Positions 34,507-43,250 are shown, counted from the first letter of the stretch. The stretch: 64,000 bases of DNA from Streptomyces diastatochromogenes (GCF_002242805.1 NZ_MCGQ01000058.1:1-64000); one strand, 5' to 3'. The notes: generated from the letters alone by a model not told the origin. Program-made: numbers and translations.

Positions 34507-35682
34507 TCAGTGCCCTCGGGTCAAATGTCGGAGCATCAGGGCGAGTTGGAGCCGGAAGCGGCCCTGCGGGGTGCGCACCGGCCAGCCCAGCAGGTGCTCG
34601 GCGTGAGCGAGGCGGTCCTGGAGCGTGGAGTGGTGCACGCCGGCTTCGGCGGCGGCCGCCCGCAGGCTGGCCGTGGCGGCGACCGCGTGCAGCGTCCGCA
34701 GCATCCAGGGCGCGTCCGCCGCAGCCGTCTCCACGGCCCGGACGTCCGGGTCCGGCTCCGCGCCCGGTACGACGAGTTCGGCGAGCAGTGCGATCCCGCC
34801 CAACTCGTCGGCCCGTACGACCCGTTGTCCCGGATCCAGGTCGTCGCCCTCGGCGGTGAACCGCAGCGCGAGCCGGGCGGCGGCCCAGGACCGGGGGAGG
34901 TCCAGGACCGGGACGGCGGGGCCGATGCCGAGGCGCTCGGAGCGGACCGTGACGGGACCGGGTCCGCCGTCCCTGCGGGGGCCGGGGTAGGCGTGACCGC
35001 TTCCTGGTCCGGGGTTGCCGCCGCCGTCCAGGCGCGCGGAGCCCGCCGGACCCGTTCCGGGCCTCCCGCGCGGCGCCGTGCCTCCGCCGTGAGAGGGCCG
35101 GCCATCCCCTGACCCGGTGAGGTCCGCCGCCCCTTCGGCCGCGACGATCTGGGGCGGCCCCTCGGCTGGAGCGACGGCGCGTACCCGCACCTCCGGGTCC
35201 AGGCCCAGTCGGCGGGCCGCGTGCAGCCGGGCCTGCTCGGGTGCCGTGGGGTCGAGGAGCGTCTCCACCAGGGCCGGGTCGTCGGCCGGTGCGGCCGGGG
35301 CGCGGCCCCGGGTGCGGTCCAGGACGGCCCGTACGGCTCCGGCGGCCCGCTCCAGGATCACCGCGTCCACCACGCTCGGCCCGGCCTCCGCCCGCTCCAG
35401 CCACAGCGCGGGGGGCCCGCCCGGCGCCAGGGGCGCGGACGGCCACTCGGGGTCGGGTTCCGTCTCCGGGTCGCGGCGCCGCCCGTCCGGCTCCACCCGC
35501 AGCACCACCCGCCGCTCCGCGTCGACGAGCCGCGCGGGACACCCCGCCAGCACGGCGGCACCGCGCACCAGCGCCTCCAGACCGGCCCGGGACTCGGCCA
35601 GCCGGTCGAAGTAGGCGATGACCCGCACCGCGGCCCCGGCATCCGGATCCAACGCGGCCAGCCGCCCGGCCAGCTCTTTCAT
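34507..35682 (-). CDS. PucR/CdaR-type transcriptional regulator
   Basis: A 391-aa regulator whose C-terminus is a PucR-family HTH: AAETGVHHSTLQDRLAHAEHLLGW lies near residues 350-375 (here AAAEAGVHHS). The middle is a degenerate sensor region, and a Gly/Pro/Arg-rich low-complexity insertion of about 60 residues interrupts it around 215-275. The ATG at 35682 starts MKELAGRLAALDPDAGAAVRVIAYFDRLAE, the standard N-terminus of this subgroup. The reading frame stays open for another 186 codons upstream, but that extension is made of decayed repeats of this same N-terminus and is not counted as coding. The gene is convergent with the GH43 gene and divergent, across the repeat array, from the Mo-hydroxylase genes, which it might regulate. 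Confidence 0.75.
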   Translation of the reverse strand: MKELAGRLAALDPDAGAAVRVIAYFDRLAESRAGLEALVRGAAVLAGCPARLVDAERRVVLRVEPDGRRRDPETEPDPEWPSAPLAPGGPPALWLERAEAGPSVVDAVILERAAGAVRAVLDRTRGRAPAAPADDPALVETLLDPTAPEQARLHAARRLGLDPEVRVRAVAPAEGPPQIVAAEGAADLTGSGDGRPSHGGGTAPRGRPGTGPAGSARLDGGGNPGPGSGHAYPGPRRDGGPGPVTVRSERLGIGPAVPVLDLPRSWAAARLALRFTAEGDDLDPGQRVVRADELGGIALLAELVVPGAEPDPDVRAVETAAADAPWMLRTLHAVAATASLRAAAAEAGVHHSTLQDRLAHAEHLLGWPVRTPQGRFRLQLALMLRHLTRGH

Positions 35683-36330
35683 GGGGCCATCATGCGTCAC
35701 CGGCGCCGACGGCGAGGAGACGCGGAACACATCCGGCGTCGAAGCGGTGCGGGGGCGCGTCTGTCCTGCCTCGGGGGGGCTGAACTTGGGGCGCGCTGCT
35801 GTGGGTGCCCGGGCCTGCCGGTGGTAGTGGGTGACGGCCTGTACTGCGTCCTCGGCGCCGGTGGCTGGGGCGCGGCGGACGCGTCTGCCGGTGGTAGTGG
35901 GCGATGGCCCGCTGTGTGGCCCCGGTTTCGATGGCCGGGAGGCGCGGCGCGCGCGTGCGGCGGGAACGGTTCGGGGCCGTGCCCGTTCTGCCTCTGGGCT
36001 GGCTGATCTTGGGGCGCGTGCGGCCAGTCGGTCGAACTGGGCGATGACCCGCACTGCGGGCCCGGTTTCGGTGGCTGGGAGGCGGTGGACGTGTCCGGCG
36101 GGGAACTGGCCGGGCCGTGCCCGTTCTGCTTTTGGGTGGGCTGGTCCTGGGGCGGCTGCGGCCAGTTGGTCGAACTCGGCGATGACCCGCACTGCGGCCC
36201 GGCATCGGTGGCCGGAGGGCGGCGGAACTGGCCGGGCCATGCCGGTCCCGCCTCAGGGGCGCGTTGCCCTGGGTGCCCCGGCCCGCCGGTCGGAGTGGGC
36301 GATGACCCGTACTGCGGCCCCGGCATCGTT
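35603..36330 (-). repeat. Array of six degenerate tandem repeats derived from the 5' end of the PucR gene
   Basis: The 788-bp intergenic stretch 35683-36470 holds no believable gene but is repetitive. A core like GGTCGAACTGGGCGATGACC followed by CGCACTGCGGCCCCGG recurs near 35603 (inside the PucR gene), 35814, 35884, 36026, 36165 and 36288. The complete unit is about 120-138 bp and also carries GGGAACTGGCCGGGCCGTGC and a CCCGTTCTGC-TTGGG module. On the minus strand each core reads as AVRVIAxFDRLA, exactly the regulator's N-terminus; two units are in frame with each other, another is shifted. The array therefore looks like repeated duplications of the gene head that have drifted. Spacings are irregular (about 70, 136-142, 138 and 120 bp). 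Confidence 0.75.
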
Positions 36331-36470
36331 GGCCGGGAGGCGCGGGACGCGTTCCGAAGGGAACCGGCGTACGGCCCCGTCCCTCCTACCTGGCGAGTGA
36401 CCCGTACCGGGACACGTGCCGCCCCGCGTGCCGTGACCTGCCCGCCCCACGCGCCGACAGGAGCCCTCGT

Positions 36471-38594
36471 TTGGACCGCACCGAGCCCCTGCCCTCCGCG
36501 GGCCCGTCCCGCCGTAGATTCATGGTGTACACGGTGGCCGCGGCCACCCTGACGGTCGCCGCCCCGCTCGCCTGCACCCCCTCGCGCGCGGAAGGCGCCG
36601 AGCCCTCCCGCGCGGCCTCCGACGTCCTGGTGACCGGCACCGACGAGGAGATGCTGGTCCTGGAGGTCACGGAGGCCAACCACATCGTCGTGCGGCTGCC
36701 CCGGGCCGAGGTCGGCCAGGGCATCACCACCGCGGTCGCCATGATGATCGCCGAGGAGCTGGACGCCCGCCTCGCCGACGTGCGCATCCCGCTCGCCGAT
36801 GCCCGGACCAAGGGCAACCAGTACACCGGCGGCTCCAGTTCGGTGAGTTCGCTGTACGGCCCGGCCCGGCAGCTCGCCGCCACCGCGCGGGCCAAGCTGG
36901 TGACCGCCGCCGCCCGCCGCTGGCACCTGCCCGCCCGGACCCTGCGCACCCGAGACACCATGGTCGTGGCACCGGACGGGCGCACGGCCACCTTCGGCTC
37001 GCTGACCGCGAGCGCGGCCCGTATCCACCGGCCCGCCGTCCCGAGCAAGCCCAAGCCCGCGTCCCGGCACCGGGTGATCGGCCGGCCGACGACCAGGATC
37101 GACGCGCGGGACATCGTCACCGGCCGGGCGAAGTACGCCGGGGACGTGGCGGTGGCCGGGGCGAAGCCCACGGTGGTGGCCCGGCCGCCGACGATCCGGG
37201 GCAAGCTCGTCTCGGTCGACGACCGGGCCGCCCGCGCCCTGCCGGGCGTCCACGCGGTGGTCCGGCTGCCCGGCGGGGTCGCCGTCGTCGCGGACACCTT
37301 CCATCACGCCTTCCGCGCCCGGGACGCCCTTCGCCTCACGTGGGCGCCCGGCCCGCTCGCCCGTCTCTCGGACGCGCAGATACGCGCGCGGCTGAAGGCC
37401 GCCGTCCCCCGGCTCGGCACCCCGCCGCACGGATCGACCCCGGTGGAGGCCGAGTTCGCGTTCGCCTTCGTCGGGCACGCCCCGATGGAGGTGCTCACGG
37501 CGGTCGCGGACGTCCGCGCCGACCGTGCGGAGCTGTGGTTCTCCTCCCAGACCCCGATGGACGCGCGGGACGCCGTCGCCCAGGCGGTCGGCCTGCGTCC
37601 GTCGAAGGTCAAGGTCCATGTGGTGCGCGCCGGTGGCTCGTTCGGCCGCCGGCTGAACTACGACGCGGCGATCGAGGCGGCGCTGGTCTCCAAGGCGGCC
37701 CGGCGCCCGGTGAAGCTGATGTGGAGCCGCGGCGACGACATCCGGCACGGCCGGATGCGCCCCGCGAGCCACCACCGGATCCGGGCCAGTGTGGCCGGGG
37801 GCCGGGTGGTGGCCTTCGAACAGGTGATGGCCTCGGTGTCGGAGTCGTACGACGACGCCGGCCTGTCCGCGCAGGGCGGTGTGCGGGCCGCGTCCGGCCC
37901 CCTGCCCAGCCAGACGGGGCTGTACAACTTCGGCCGGGTGTCCGGCGATTCGGGCGGCATCGAACTGGCCGTGCCGCTCGGCGCCTGGCGGTCGGTGGAC
38001 TCCGGGACCGTGCGGACCGCCGAGGAGATCGTCGTGGACGAGATCGCCCGCAAGCTCGGCGTGGACCCGGTGGCCTTCCGCCGGACCACCCTGCGCGGCA
38101 AGGCCGTCCGGGCCGTCCTCGACAAGGCGGCGGCCGCCGGCCACTGGGGCCGTCCCATGCCCGACGGCTGCGCCCAGGGCATCGCCGTGCACGAGGAGTA
38201 CGGCTCCCGCGTGGCCTGCCTCGCCGAGATCGACGCGAGCGACCCGAAGAACCCCCGGGTGACCAAGGTGGTGATGGCGGCCGACGTGGGCACCGCGGTC
38301 AACCCCCGTGGCCTGGAAGCCCAGTTGATGGGCGCCACGACCGACGGCATCTCCGTGATCCTGCAGGCGGGCCTGCACATCGACCGGGGCGCCGTCCGCG
38401 AGAGCAGCTTCGCCGACTTCCGCTACGCCCGCCAGCGCCACGCCCCGCTCGTCTTCGAGGCCCACATCCTGCCCTCGACCGGGGACCCGGGCGGCGCCGG
38501 CGAACTCGGCGTCCCCGCGGCATCCGGCGCGGTCGCCAACGCCTACGCCCGCGCGACCGGCACCGCTCCGCGCAGCTTCCCGCTCACCTTCTGA
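36471..38594 (+). CDS. Tat-exported molybdopterin hydroxylase large subunit (IorB/xanthine dehydrogenase family)
   Basis: A 707-aa aldehyde-oxidase/xanthine-dehydrogenase family catalytic subunit of the isoquinoline 1-oxidoreductase (IorB) type. A TTG start at 36471 with AGGAG upstream gives an N-terminal Tat signal (SRRRFMVYTVAAATLTVAA). Family blocks include RLPRAEVGQGITTAVAMMIAEEL, the RPPTIRGKLVSVDDRAA segment, FVGHAPMEVLTAVADV, MWSRGDDIRHGRMRP, and the terminal DPGGAGELGVPAASGAVANAYARATG with the catalytic Glu in GE. It hydroxylates N-heterocycles or aldehydes with water as oxygen donor. The 2Fe-2S subunit follows 26 bp downstream. No XdhC-like insertase or cytochrome subunit is adjacent, so maturation and electron acceptor are encoded elsewhere. 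Confidence 0.85.
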   Translation: MDRTEPLPSAGPSRRRFMVYTVAAATLTVAAPLACTPSRAEGAEPSRAASDVLVTGTDEEMLVLEVTEANHIVVRLPRAEVGQGITTAVAMMIAEELDARLADVRIPLADARTKGNQYTGGSSSVSSLYGPARQLAATARAKLVTAAARRWHLPARTLRTRDTMVVAPDGRTATFGSLTASAARIHRPAVPSKPKPASRHRVIGRPTTRIDARDIVTGRAKYAGDVAVAGAKPTVVARPPTIRGKLVSVDDRAARALPGVHAVVRLPGGVAVVADTFHHAFRARDALRLTWAPGPLARLSDAQIRARLKAAVPRLGTPPHGSTPVEAEFAFAFVGHAPMEVLTAVADVRADRAELWFSSQTPMDARDAVAQAVGLRPSKVKVHVVRAGGSFGRRLNYDAAIEAALVSKAARRPVKLMWSRGDDIRHGRMRPASHHRIRASVAGGRVVAFEQVMASVSESYDDAGLSAQGGVRAASGPLPSQTGLYNFGRVSGDSGGIELAVPLGAWRSVDSGTVRTAEEIVVDEIARKLGVDPVAFRRTTLRGKAVRAVLDKAAAAGHWGRPMPDGCAQGIAVHEEYGSRVACLAEIDASDPKNPRVTKVVMAADVGTAVNPRGLEAQLMGATTDGISVILQAGLHIDRGAVRESSFADFRYARQRHAPLVFEAHILPSTGDPGGAGELGVPAASGAVANAYARATGTAPRSFPLTF

Positions 38595-38620
38595 CCGCCG
38601 ACTCACCTTCCGAGGCACCC

Positions 38621-39079
38621 ATGCGTTCCTACTCCTTCACCCTCAACGGCAGACAGGTGACCGTGCAGGCCCCCGCCGACATGCCCCTCCTGTGGGTCCT
38701 GCGCGACCTCCTCGGGGTCACCGGCCCCAAGTACGGCTGTGGGGTGGGCGTCTGCCGCGCCTGCACCAGCCACCTCGACGGCGCCGAGATCCAGCCCTGT
38801 GTGGTCCCGGTGGCCGACTGCGCGAACCGCGCGGTCACCACCATCGAGGGCCTGGCCGACGGCGACACCCTGCACCCGGTCCAACAGGCCTGGATGGACT
38901 GCGACGTGGCCCAGTGCGGCTTCTGCCAGCCGGGCCAGATCATGGCCGCCACAGCCCTGCTGAAGCGCACCTCCCACCCCACGGACGCCGACATCGACGC
39001 CATCGAGAACATCTGCCGCTGCGGCACGTACGCCCGCATCCGGGAGGCGATCAAGAAGGCCGCGGAGAGCGGTGATTGA
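38621..39079 (+). CDS. 2Fe-2S small subunit of the molybdenum hydroxylase (IorA type)
   Basis: A 152-aa protein with both iron-sulfur domains of the xanthine oxidase family small subunit: Cys40, 45, 48 and 60 in the N-terminal plant-ferredoxin fold, and Cys99, 102, 132 and 134 in the C-terminal helical domain (CGFCQPGQ and CRCGTY). It passes electrons from the Mo-pterin in the large subunit to an external acceptor. It lacks its own signal and would be exported by hitch-hiking on the Tat signal of the large subunit, as known for related enzymes. It is 26 bp downstream of that gene, so they form an operon. Confidence 0.9.
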   Translation: MRSYSFTLNGRQVTVQAPADMPLLWVLRDLLGVTGPKYGCGVGVCRACTSHLDGAEIQPCVVPVADCANRAVTTIEGLADGDTLHPVQQAWMDCDVAQCGFCQPGQIMAATALLKRTSHPTDADIDAIENICRCGTYARIREAIKKAAESGD

Positions 39080-39082
39080 GTC

Positions 39083-40063
39083 TCATTCGGCCAGCAGCCG
39101 CCGCAGCCAGTCCAGTTGGGCTGCCCGGGCCGCCTGGGACAGGCCCGCCTGGGGAGCGAAGCCGTCGAAGCCGTGGAAGCCGCCCGGCCAGACGTGGAGT
39201 TCGGCCGTGCCGCCCGACCGCCAGATGCGGGAGGCGTAGTCGACGACCTCGTCCCGGAAGGTCTCCGCGGAGCCGACGTCGAGGAAGGCCGGGGGCAGCC
39301 CGGACAGGTCGGTCGCGCGGGCGGGGGCGGCGTAGGGGGAGACGTCGGGGCCGCCCCGCCGCTCGCCCAGTAGCGCCGTCCAGCCGGTCTCGTTGGCGGT
39401 GCGGTCCCAGATGCCGATGCCCGCCATCTGGTGGCTGGAGACGGTGTCGTTGCGGTCGTCGAGCATCGGGCACATCAGGAGCTGGCCGATGACCGGCGGG
39501 CCCTGGCGGTCGCGCAGCAGGAGGGCGAGCGCGGCGGTCAGGCCGCCGCCGGCGCTCGCGCCCGCGATGACGATCCGGTCCGGGTCACCGCCGATCTCCT
39601 TGGCGTGCGCGGCCGTCCACAGCAGGCCGGCGTACACGTCGTCGACCGGCGCCGGGTACGGGTGTTCCGGCGCGAGGCGGTACTCGACCGACACGACGAC
39701 CGCGCCCAGCTCGCGCGCCCAGGCCAGCGGGGCGTCCACGCCGGCCCGGTTGTCGCCGAGGACCATGCCGCCGCCGTGCACGTGGTAGATCACCGGCAGC
39801 GGGACGGCGGGGTCGGCGGCGGTCGGGCGGCAGATGAGCAGGGAGATCTCCGGGGCTCCCGCCGGGCCCGGCACCGTACGGTCCTCGGCCACGAACGCGC
39901 CGCCCAACGTGAGGTCGAGCTGTGCGAGCAGCTCGATGCCCGCGCCCTCCCGGACGGCGGGGATCTCCTCCAGGGTGAACCCGGGCGAGATCTGGTCCTT
40001 GATCAGCTCCAGCGCGGCGGCGAGCTCCGGGTCGAACGGGGGCGGGGGCGGGACCTCGGGCAT
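39083..40063 (-). CDS. HSL-family alpha/beta hydrolase (esterase)
   Basis: A 326-aa hormone-sensitive-lipase-type esterase. It has the oxyanion-hole HGGG (YHVHGGGMVLGD), the nucleophile elbow GASAGGGL with its Ser, a late Asp in the FLDVGSAETFRDE strand and the catalytic His in PGGFHGFDGF. These enzymes hydrolyse short-chain acyl esters or amides in the cytoplasm. GGAG precedes the ATG at 40063. It is convergent with the Mo-hydroxylase small subunit (3 bp between them) and divergent from the GAF-PucR regulator across 301 bp, so that regulator could control it. Confidence 0.88.
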   Translation of the reverse strand: MPEVPPPPPFDPELAAALELIKDQISPGFTLEEIPAVREGAGIELLAQLDLTLGGAFVAEDRTVPGPAGAPEISLLICRPTAADPAVPLPVIYHVHGGGMVLGDNRAGVDAPLAWARELGAVVVSVEYRLAPEHPYPAPVDDVYAGLLWTAAHAKEIGGDPDRIVIAGASAGGGLTAALALLLRDRQGPPVIGQLLMCPMLDDRNDTVSSHQMAGIGIWDRTANETGWTALLGERRGGPDVSPYAAPARATDLSGLPPAFLDVGSAETFRDEVVDYASRIWRSGGTAELHVWPGGFHGFDGFAPQAGLSQAARAAQLDWLRRLLAE

Positions 40064-40364
40064 GGCTTCTCCTCAGCTGACTCAAGCGGCTCGGGCCACC
40101 CGTCACGCGACCCGCGCGACCGGCGGTGGCCCCTACGGCCATGATCCGCGTACCCAGACGAGCCCGGAGGCCGACGGATGGCGGAACCTGTCCGCCGGAC
40201 GGCGGGTGCCGGGAGCAGCCGCAGCGCGCTGGTCGGCCCTCCGATGGATCCGCTTGGCTCCGAACCCTTCCGGCATCACATGTGCATGCTCACAGCGGTT
40301 CGTCACTAGCATGGGGAGATGCACAGTCGCGTGCTGCTGGCGGGGGGCGTGCGAGGAGGTAGCG
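40064..40364. other. 301-bp divergent spacer, no gene seen
   Basis: No frame with a credible start or codon bias was found. It holds the start regions of the esterase and the GAF-PucR regulator and one CRP-like dyad, listed separately. Otherwise I see nothing in it. Confidence 0.6.
40281..40294. promoter_or_regulatory. CRP-like site
   Basis: TGTG-catgct-CACA matches the Streptomyces Crp half-site arrangement GTG-N6-CAC. It lies 71 bp upstream of the GAF-PucR start. Binding is inference. Confidence 0.35.
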
Positions 40365-42161
40365 ATGACGTCCGTGTCCTCCGCAGGGCCGGATCTGCTG
40401 CGCTGTATGAGCGCCATCGACGAACTGGCCATCGCGGTCAATCAGCAGCGCGACCTGCCGAGGCTGCTGGAGCAGATCGCCCGTACCGCCTGTGACCTGC
40501 TCGGCTACGAGAGCGCGGCCGTACTGCTGGTCGACGACGACCGCGCGGCCTTGCGGATCGAGGGCAGCTGGGGTCTGAGCGAGGGCTATGTGCGGCTGGT
40601 GAACGAGGAGTCGCCGCTGCTGCTGGTCCCCGAGGGCACCTTCGCCGGCAGCCCGTCCCGGCGCTCCTTCGTCGACGGCGTGCCGGTGATCGTCGAGGAC
40701 ATCGCCCACGATCCCTCGTACGGACCCTGGGCGAAGGCGGCCCAGGAGCACGGGCACCACTCCATGGCTGCGGTGCCGCTGCGCAACCAGGGCGAGACCG
40801 TGGGCACGATGAACGTCTACGGCAGCGATCCGCGCCGCCTGGGCCCGGGCGGGCTGGAGCTGCTGCAGGTCCTCGCCAGCCACGCCGGGATCGCCCTGGA
40901 GACGAGCGCGCAGCTGGAGCGCGACCGCCGCCGGGTGCGCGAACTGAGCGCGTTGAACGAACTGTTGCGCCAACACGCCGCCATTCACGACCGGTTCATC
41001 GGGGTCGCCCGACGTGGCGGCGGCATCAGTGACATCGCGGCCGCCCTCGCGGAGACCGCGGACCGGGCCGTGGCCGTGCAGGACGTGTCCGGCCAGACCC
41101 TCGCCGCCGTGCCCCGGGCCGGGGTGTCGGTACGGCCGCCGGACTGGCTGTCCTGGCCCCGGCAGGAGGGAGGCGTGTCGCTGCTCGACCTCCTGGCGCA
41201 GGCGTCCCCGGTGCTGCGGTCCGACGCGTTTCCCGGCCTGCTGGCGGGACCGGTCCGGCTGGGGGAAGAGACCCTGGGCGTGCTCTGGCTGGCCGGGGAC
41301 GCCGAGGACGACGACGTACGGCTGCGCGCCATCGAGCAGGCCACGGTGGTCCTGGGCCTGGAGATGCTGCGTCGGCGCGCCGTGGTCGACGCCCAGTGGC
41401 AGCTGCGGGGCGATCTCGTCTCCGAACTCGCGAGCGGGCCCCTCGCCGACCCGGAGGCCGTCCTCGCGCGCGGCGACCGGCTCGGCAGCGACCTGAGGCT
41501 GCCCCAGCGCGTCCTCGCCGTCCGCCACGAGGAGGCCGGTGAGGCGGTCACCACGCAGCTGCTGCGCCTGACGCAGTCGCTCGTGCTCTCCCGCCCGCGT
41601 CCCAAACCGCTGCTCGCGCTGCGGGACGGCGCGATCGTGATCGTGGCGCCGGCGGCGGACCCGGAGGGTGCCGAGGAGCTGGCCCGGCGCATCCGTACCG
41701 TCGGAATCCAGACCCTGGAGGGCGGTGTGCGTGTGGCCGTCAGCGAGACCTGTGCCGGTCCGGACCGGCTGCCCGGAGCGTTCCGCCAGGTCACCGGCCT
41801 GCTACGGCTCCTGCCGTACGCCACCGGCGAGGACGTCCTGACGGTGGCGTCGGCAGGGGTGATCGGCATGCTGCTGGCCGACGTCGACCCGCAGCGCATG
41901 GGCGTCCTCGCCGCCCGCTGGATCGGCCCGCTACGGGAGTACGACCAGCGCCGGGGCACCGACCTCGTCAGCACCCTGCGCACCTACCTCGCCCACGACC
42001 TCAACACCAACGCCACCGCCGAGGCCCTCTTCGTCCACCCGAACACGGTCGGCCTGCGCGTCAAACGCATCGAAAGCCTGCTGGGCGTCTCCCTGACCAG
42101 CGTCGGCGACCTGACCACGCTGCGCACGGCGCTGGCGATCGACGACATCACCCGCACCTGA
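40365..42161 (+). CDS. GAF-domain PucR/CdaR-family regulator
   Basis: A 598-aa regulator with three regions: an N-terminal GAF domain (about 20-170; DLLRCMSAIDELAIAVN leading to LLGYESAAVLLVDDD and VPLRNQGETVGTMNVYG), a middle CdaR GGDEF-like region, and a C-terminal PucR HTH (NATAEALFVHPNTVGLRVKRIESLLGVSL). The GAF domain should bind a small aromatic, nucleotide or metabolite signal. GAGGAGGT precedes the ATG at 40365. It is divergent from the esterase gene and is followed by a small cupin gene 105 bp downstream, then the DsbA-like cluster; either neighbour could be a target. Confidence 0.85.
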   Translation: MTSVSSAGPDLLRCMSAIDELAIAVNQQRDLPRLLEQIARTACDLLGYESAAVLLVDDDRAALRIEGSWGLSEGYVRLVNEESPLLLVPEGTFAGSPSRRSFVDGVPVIVEDIAHDPSYGPWAKAAQEHGHHSMAAVPLRNQGETVGTMNVYGSDPRRLGPGGLELLQVLASHAGIALETSAQLERDRRRVRELSALNELLRQHAAIHDRFIGVARRGGGISDIAAALAETADRAVAVQDVSGQTLAAVPRAGVSVRPPDWLSWPRQEGGVSLLDLLAQASPVLRSDAFPGLLAGPVRLGEETLGVLWLAGDAEDDDVRLRAIEQATVVLGLEMLRRRAVVDAQWQLRGDLVSELASGPLADPEAVLARGDRLGSDLRLPQRVLAVRHEEAGEAVTTQLLRLTQSLVLSRPRPKPLLALRDGAIVIVAPAADPEGAEELARRIRTVGIQTLEGGVRVAVSETCAGPDRLPGAFRQVTGLLRLLPYATGEDVLTVASAGVIGMLLADVDPQRMGVLAARWIGPLREYDQRRGTDLVSTLRTYLAHDLNTNATAEALFVHPNTVGLRVKRIESLLGVSLTSVGDLTTLRTALAIDDITRT

Positions 42162-42266
42162 CGATCTGTGCCGCAGTACAGGCCTGGCGGTAAAGGCTGT
42201 GCTGCCGCACAGTGCCCTCGATGTCGTGCGCTGTCACGCTGGAGGTCAGTCCCGGGACACACCGGG

Positions 42267-42509
42267 ATGGAGGTGCTGAAGGTCGTCTACAGGGCCGGGT
42301 TCACCAACCCCTGGCACACCCACAACTGCGCCCACGGCATCTACGTCCTCGACGGCACCCTGACCACGCACCAGGGCGACTACCCGGCGGGCAGCTTCGT
42401 CTGGTTCCCCGAGGGCGGCACCATGACCCACGGTGCCGGCGACGACGGCGACTGCACCTTCCTCTTCATCACCAACAAGCCGTTCGACATCCAGTACGTC
42501 GCCGAGTGA
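42267..42509 (+). CDS. Small cupin-domain protein, possibly 5'-truncated
   Basis: An 80-aa cupin: VVYRAGFTNPWHTHNCAHGIYVLDGTL carries the metal-binding His-x-His and later His of motif 1, and DYPAGSFVWFPEGGTMTHG is motif 2. Close relatives, as I recall them, have a further 30-35 residues before MEVLKVVY. Upstream of the ATG at 42267 the frame remains open to a GTG at 42168, but those residues (Cys and Arg rich) look unrelated to cupins. GGAGGT lies 21 bases upstream, too far for normal use. So the N-terminus may have been lost by deletion. It precedes the DsbA/FrnE-like gene by 63 bp on the same strand and likely shares its transcript. Confidence 0.6.
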   Translation: MEVLKVVYRAGFTNPWHTHNCAHGIYVLDGTLTTHQGDYPAGSFVWFPEGGTMTHGAGDDGDCTFLFITNKPFDIQYVAE

Positions 42510-42572
42510 GCACGACGGCTGCGGTCTTCTCGGGGCGGCCTCCTCCGCCGGTTCGAATAGGAGATTCCACCA

Positions 42573-43250
42573 ATGATCAACCTTGATGTGTTCAGCGATC
42601 TGATCTGCCCCTGGTGCTACATCGGCGGGCGTCGGCTGCAGAAGGCCGTCGACATCGTGCAGGAGCGCACGGGGCAGGAGTTCCGCATCCGTCACCACGC
42701 CTTCGAGCTGAACCCCGAGATGCCGGCGGCCGGAATGGACCGGCGCGCCTACCGGAGCGAGAAGTTCGGCAGCTGGGAGCGTTCGCGCCAGATGGATGCC
42801 GGCACGGTGCCGGCAGGCCGGGACGAGGGCATCGTGTTCGACTACGAGGCGATCGCCAGGACGCCGAACACCCGGGCCGGACACCGGCTGATCGCCCTCG
42901 CGGAGCGGGAGGCGCAGTCGGGCGCGGCGATGGCCGACCGCCTGCTCGTGGCCTACTTCTCCGAGGGCCAGGACGTGGGTGATGTCGCGGTGCTGGCGCG
43001 GATCGGCAAGGAGATGGGGCTGGGCGACGACGTGGCCGCGCAGCTGGCGGACCCGGCGCTGGAGACGGCCGTGGCGGAGGACGAGCAGCTTGCCGCATAC
43101 CTCGGCCTGCGCGGGGTGCCGCTGCTGATCGTCGGTGACAAGGCGATCAACGGGGCGGTCGGCACCGACGCGCTCGTGGAGATCCTGCAGCGCCAGGCCA
43201 CCGAGGTGCCGGACGGCGCCGTGTGCGAGGACGGGGTGTGCTCGCTGTGA
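42573..43250 (+). CDS. DsbA-family oxidoreductase (FrnE-like)
   Basis: A 225-aa cytoplasmic DsbA-like protein of the FrnE group, with the redox motif C12-P-W-C15 (DLICPWCYIG) in a thioredoxin fold carrying a helical insertion (FELNPEMPAAGMDRRAYR, RLIALAEREAQSG). The cis-Pro segment is LRGVPLLIVGDKA. A C-terminal CEDGVC tail gives a second cysteine pair, as in FrnE proteins where it forms a second disulfide. FrnE was first named in the frenolicin biosynthetic cluster, and relatives act as disulfide isomerases. AGGAGA precedes the ATG. Its stop overlaps the GTG of the FAD monooxygenase (GTGA), so the pair is co-translated. Confidence 0.85.
   Translation: MINLDVFSDLICPWCYIGGRRLQKAVDIVQERTGQEFRIRHHAFELNPEMPAAGMDRRAYRSEKFGSWERSRQMDAGTVPAGRDEGIVFDYEAIARTPNTRAGHRLIALAEREAQSGAAMADRLLVAYFSEGQDVGDVAVLARIGKEMGLGDDVAAQLADPALETAVAEDEQLAAYLGLRGVPLLIVGDKAINGAVGTDALVEILQRQATEVPDGAVCEDGVCSL

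Noticed and set aside
34507..36240. Long minus-strand frame extending the PucR regulator N-terminus by 186 codons
   Set aside because: The extension consists of out-of-step, Pro/Arg-rich copies of the gene's own head with indels between units. The 35682 start gives the normal family N-terminus.
35697..38618. 973-codon minus-strand frame across the repeat array and Mo-hydroxylase gene
   Set aside because: Pro/Arg/Gly-rich translation without family features. The sense strand carries clear hydroxylase motifs.
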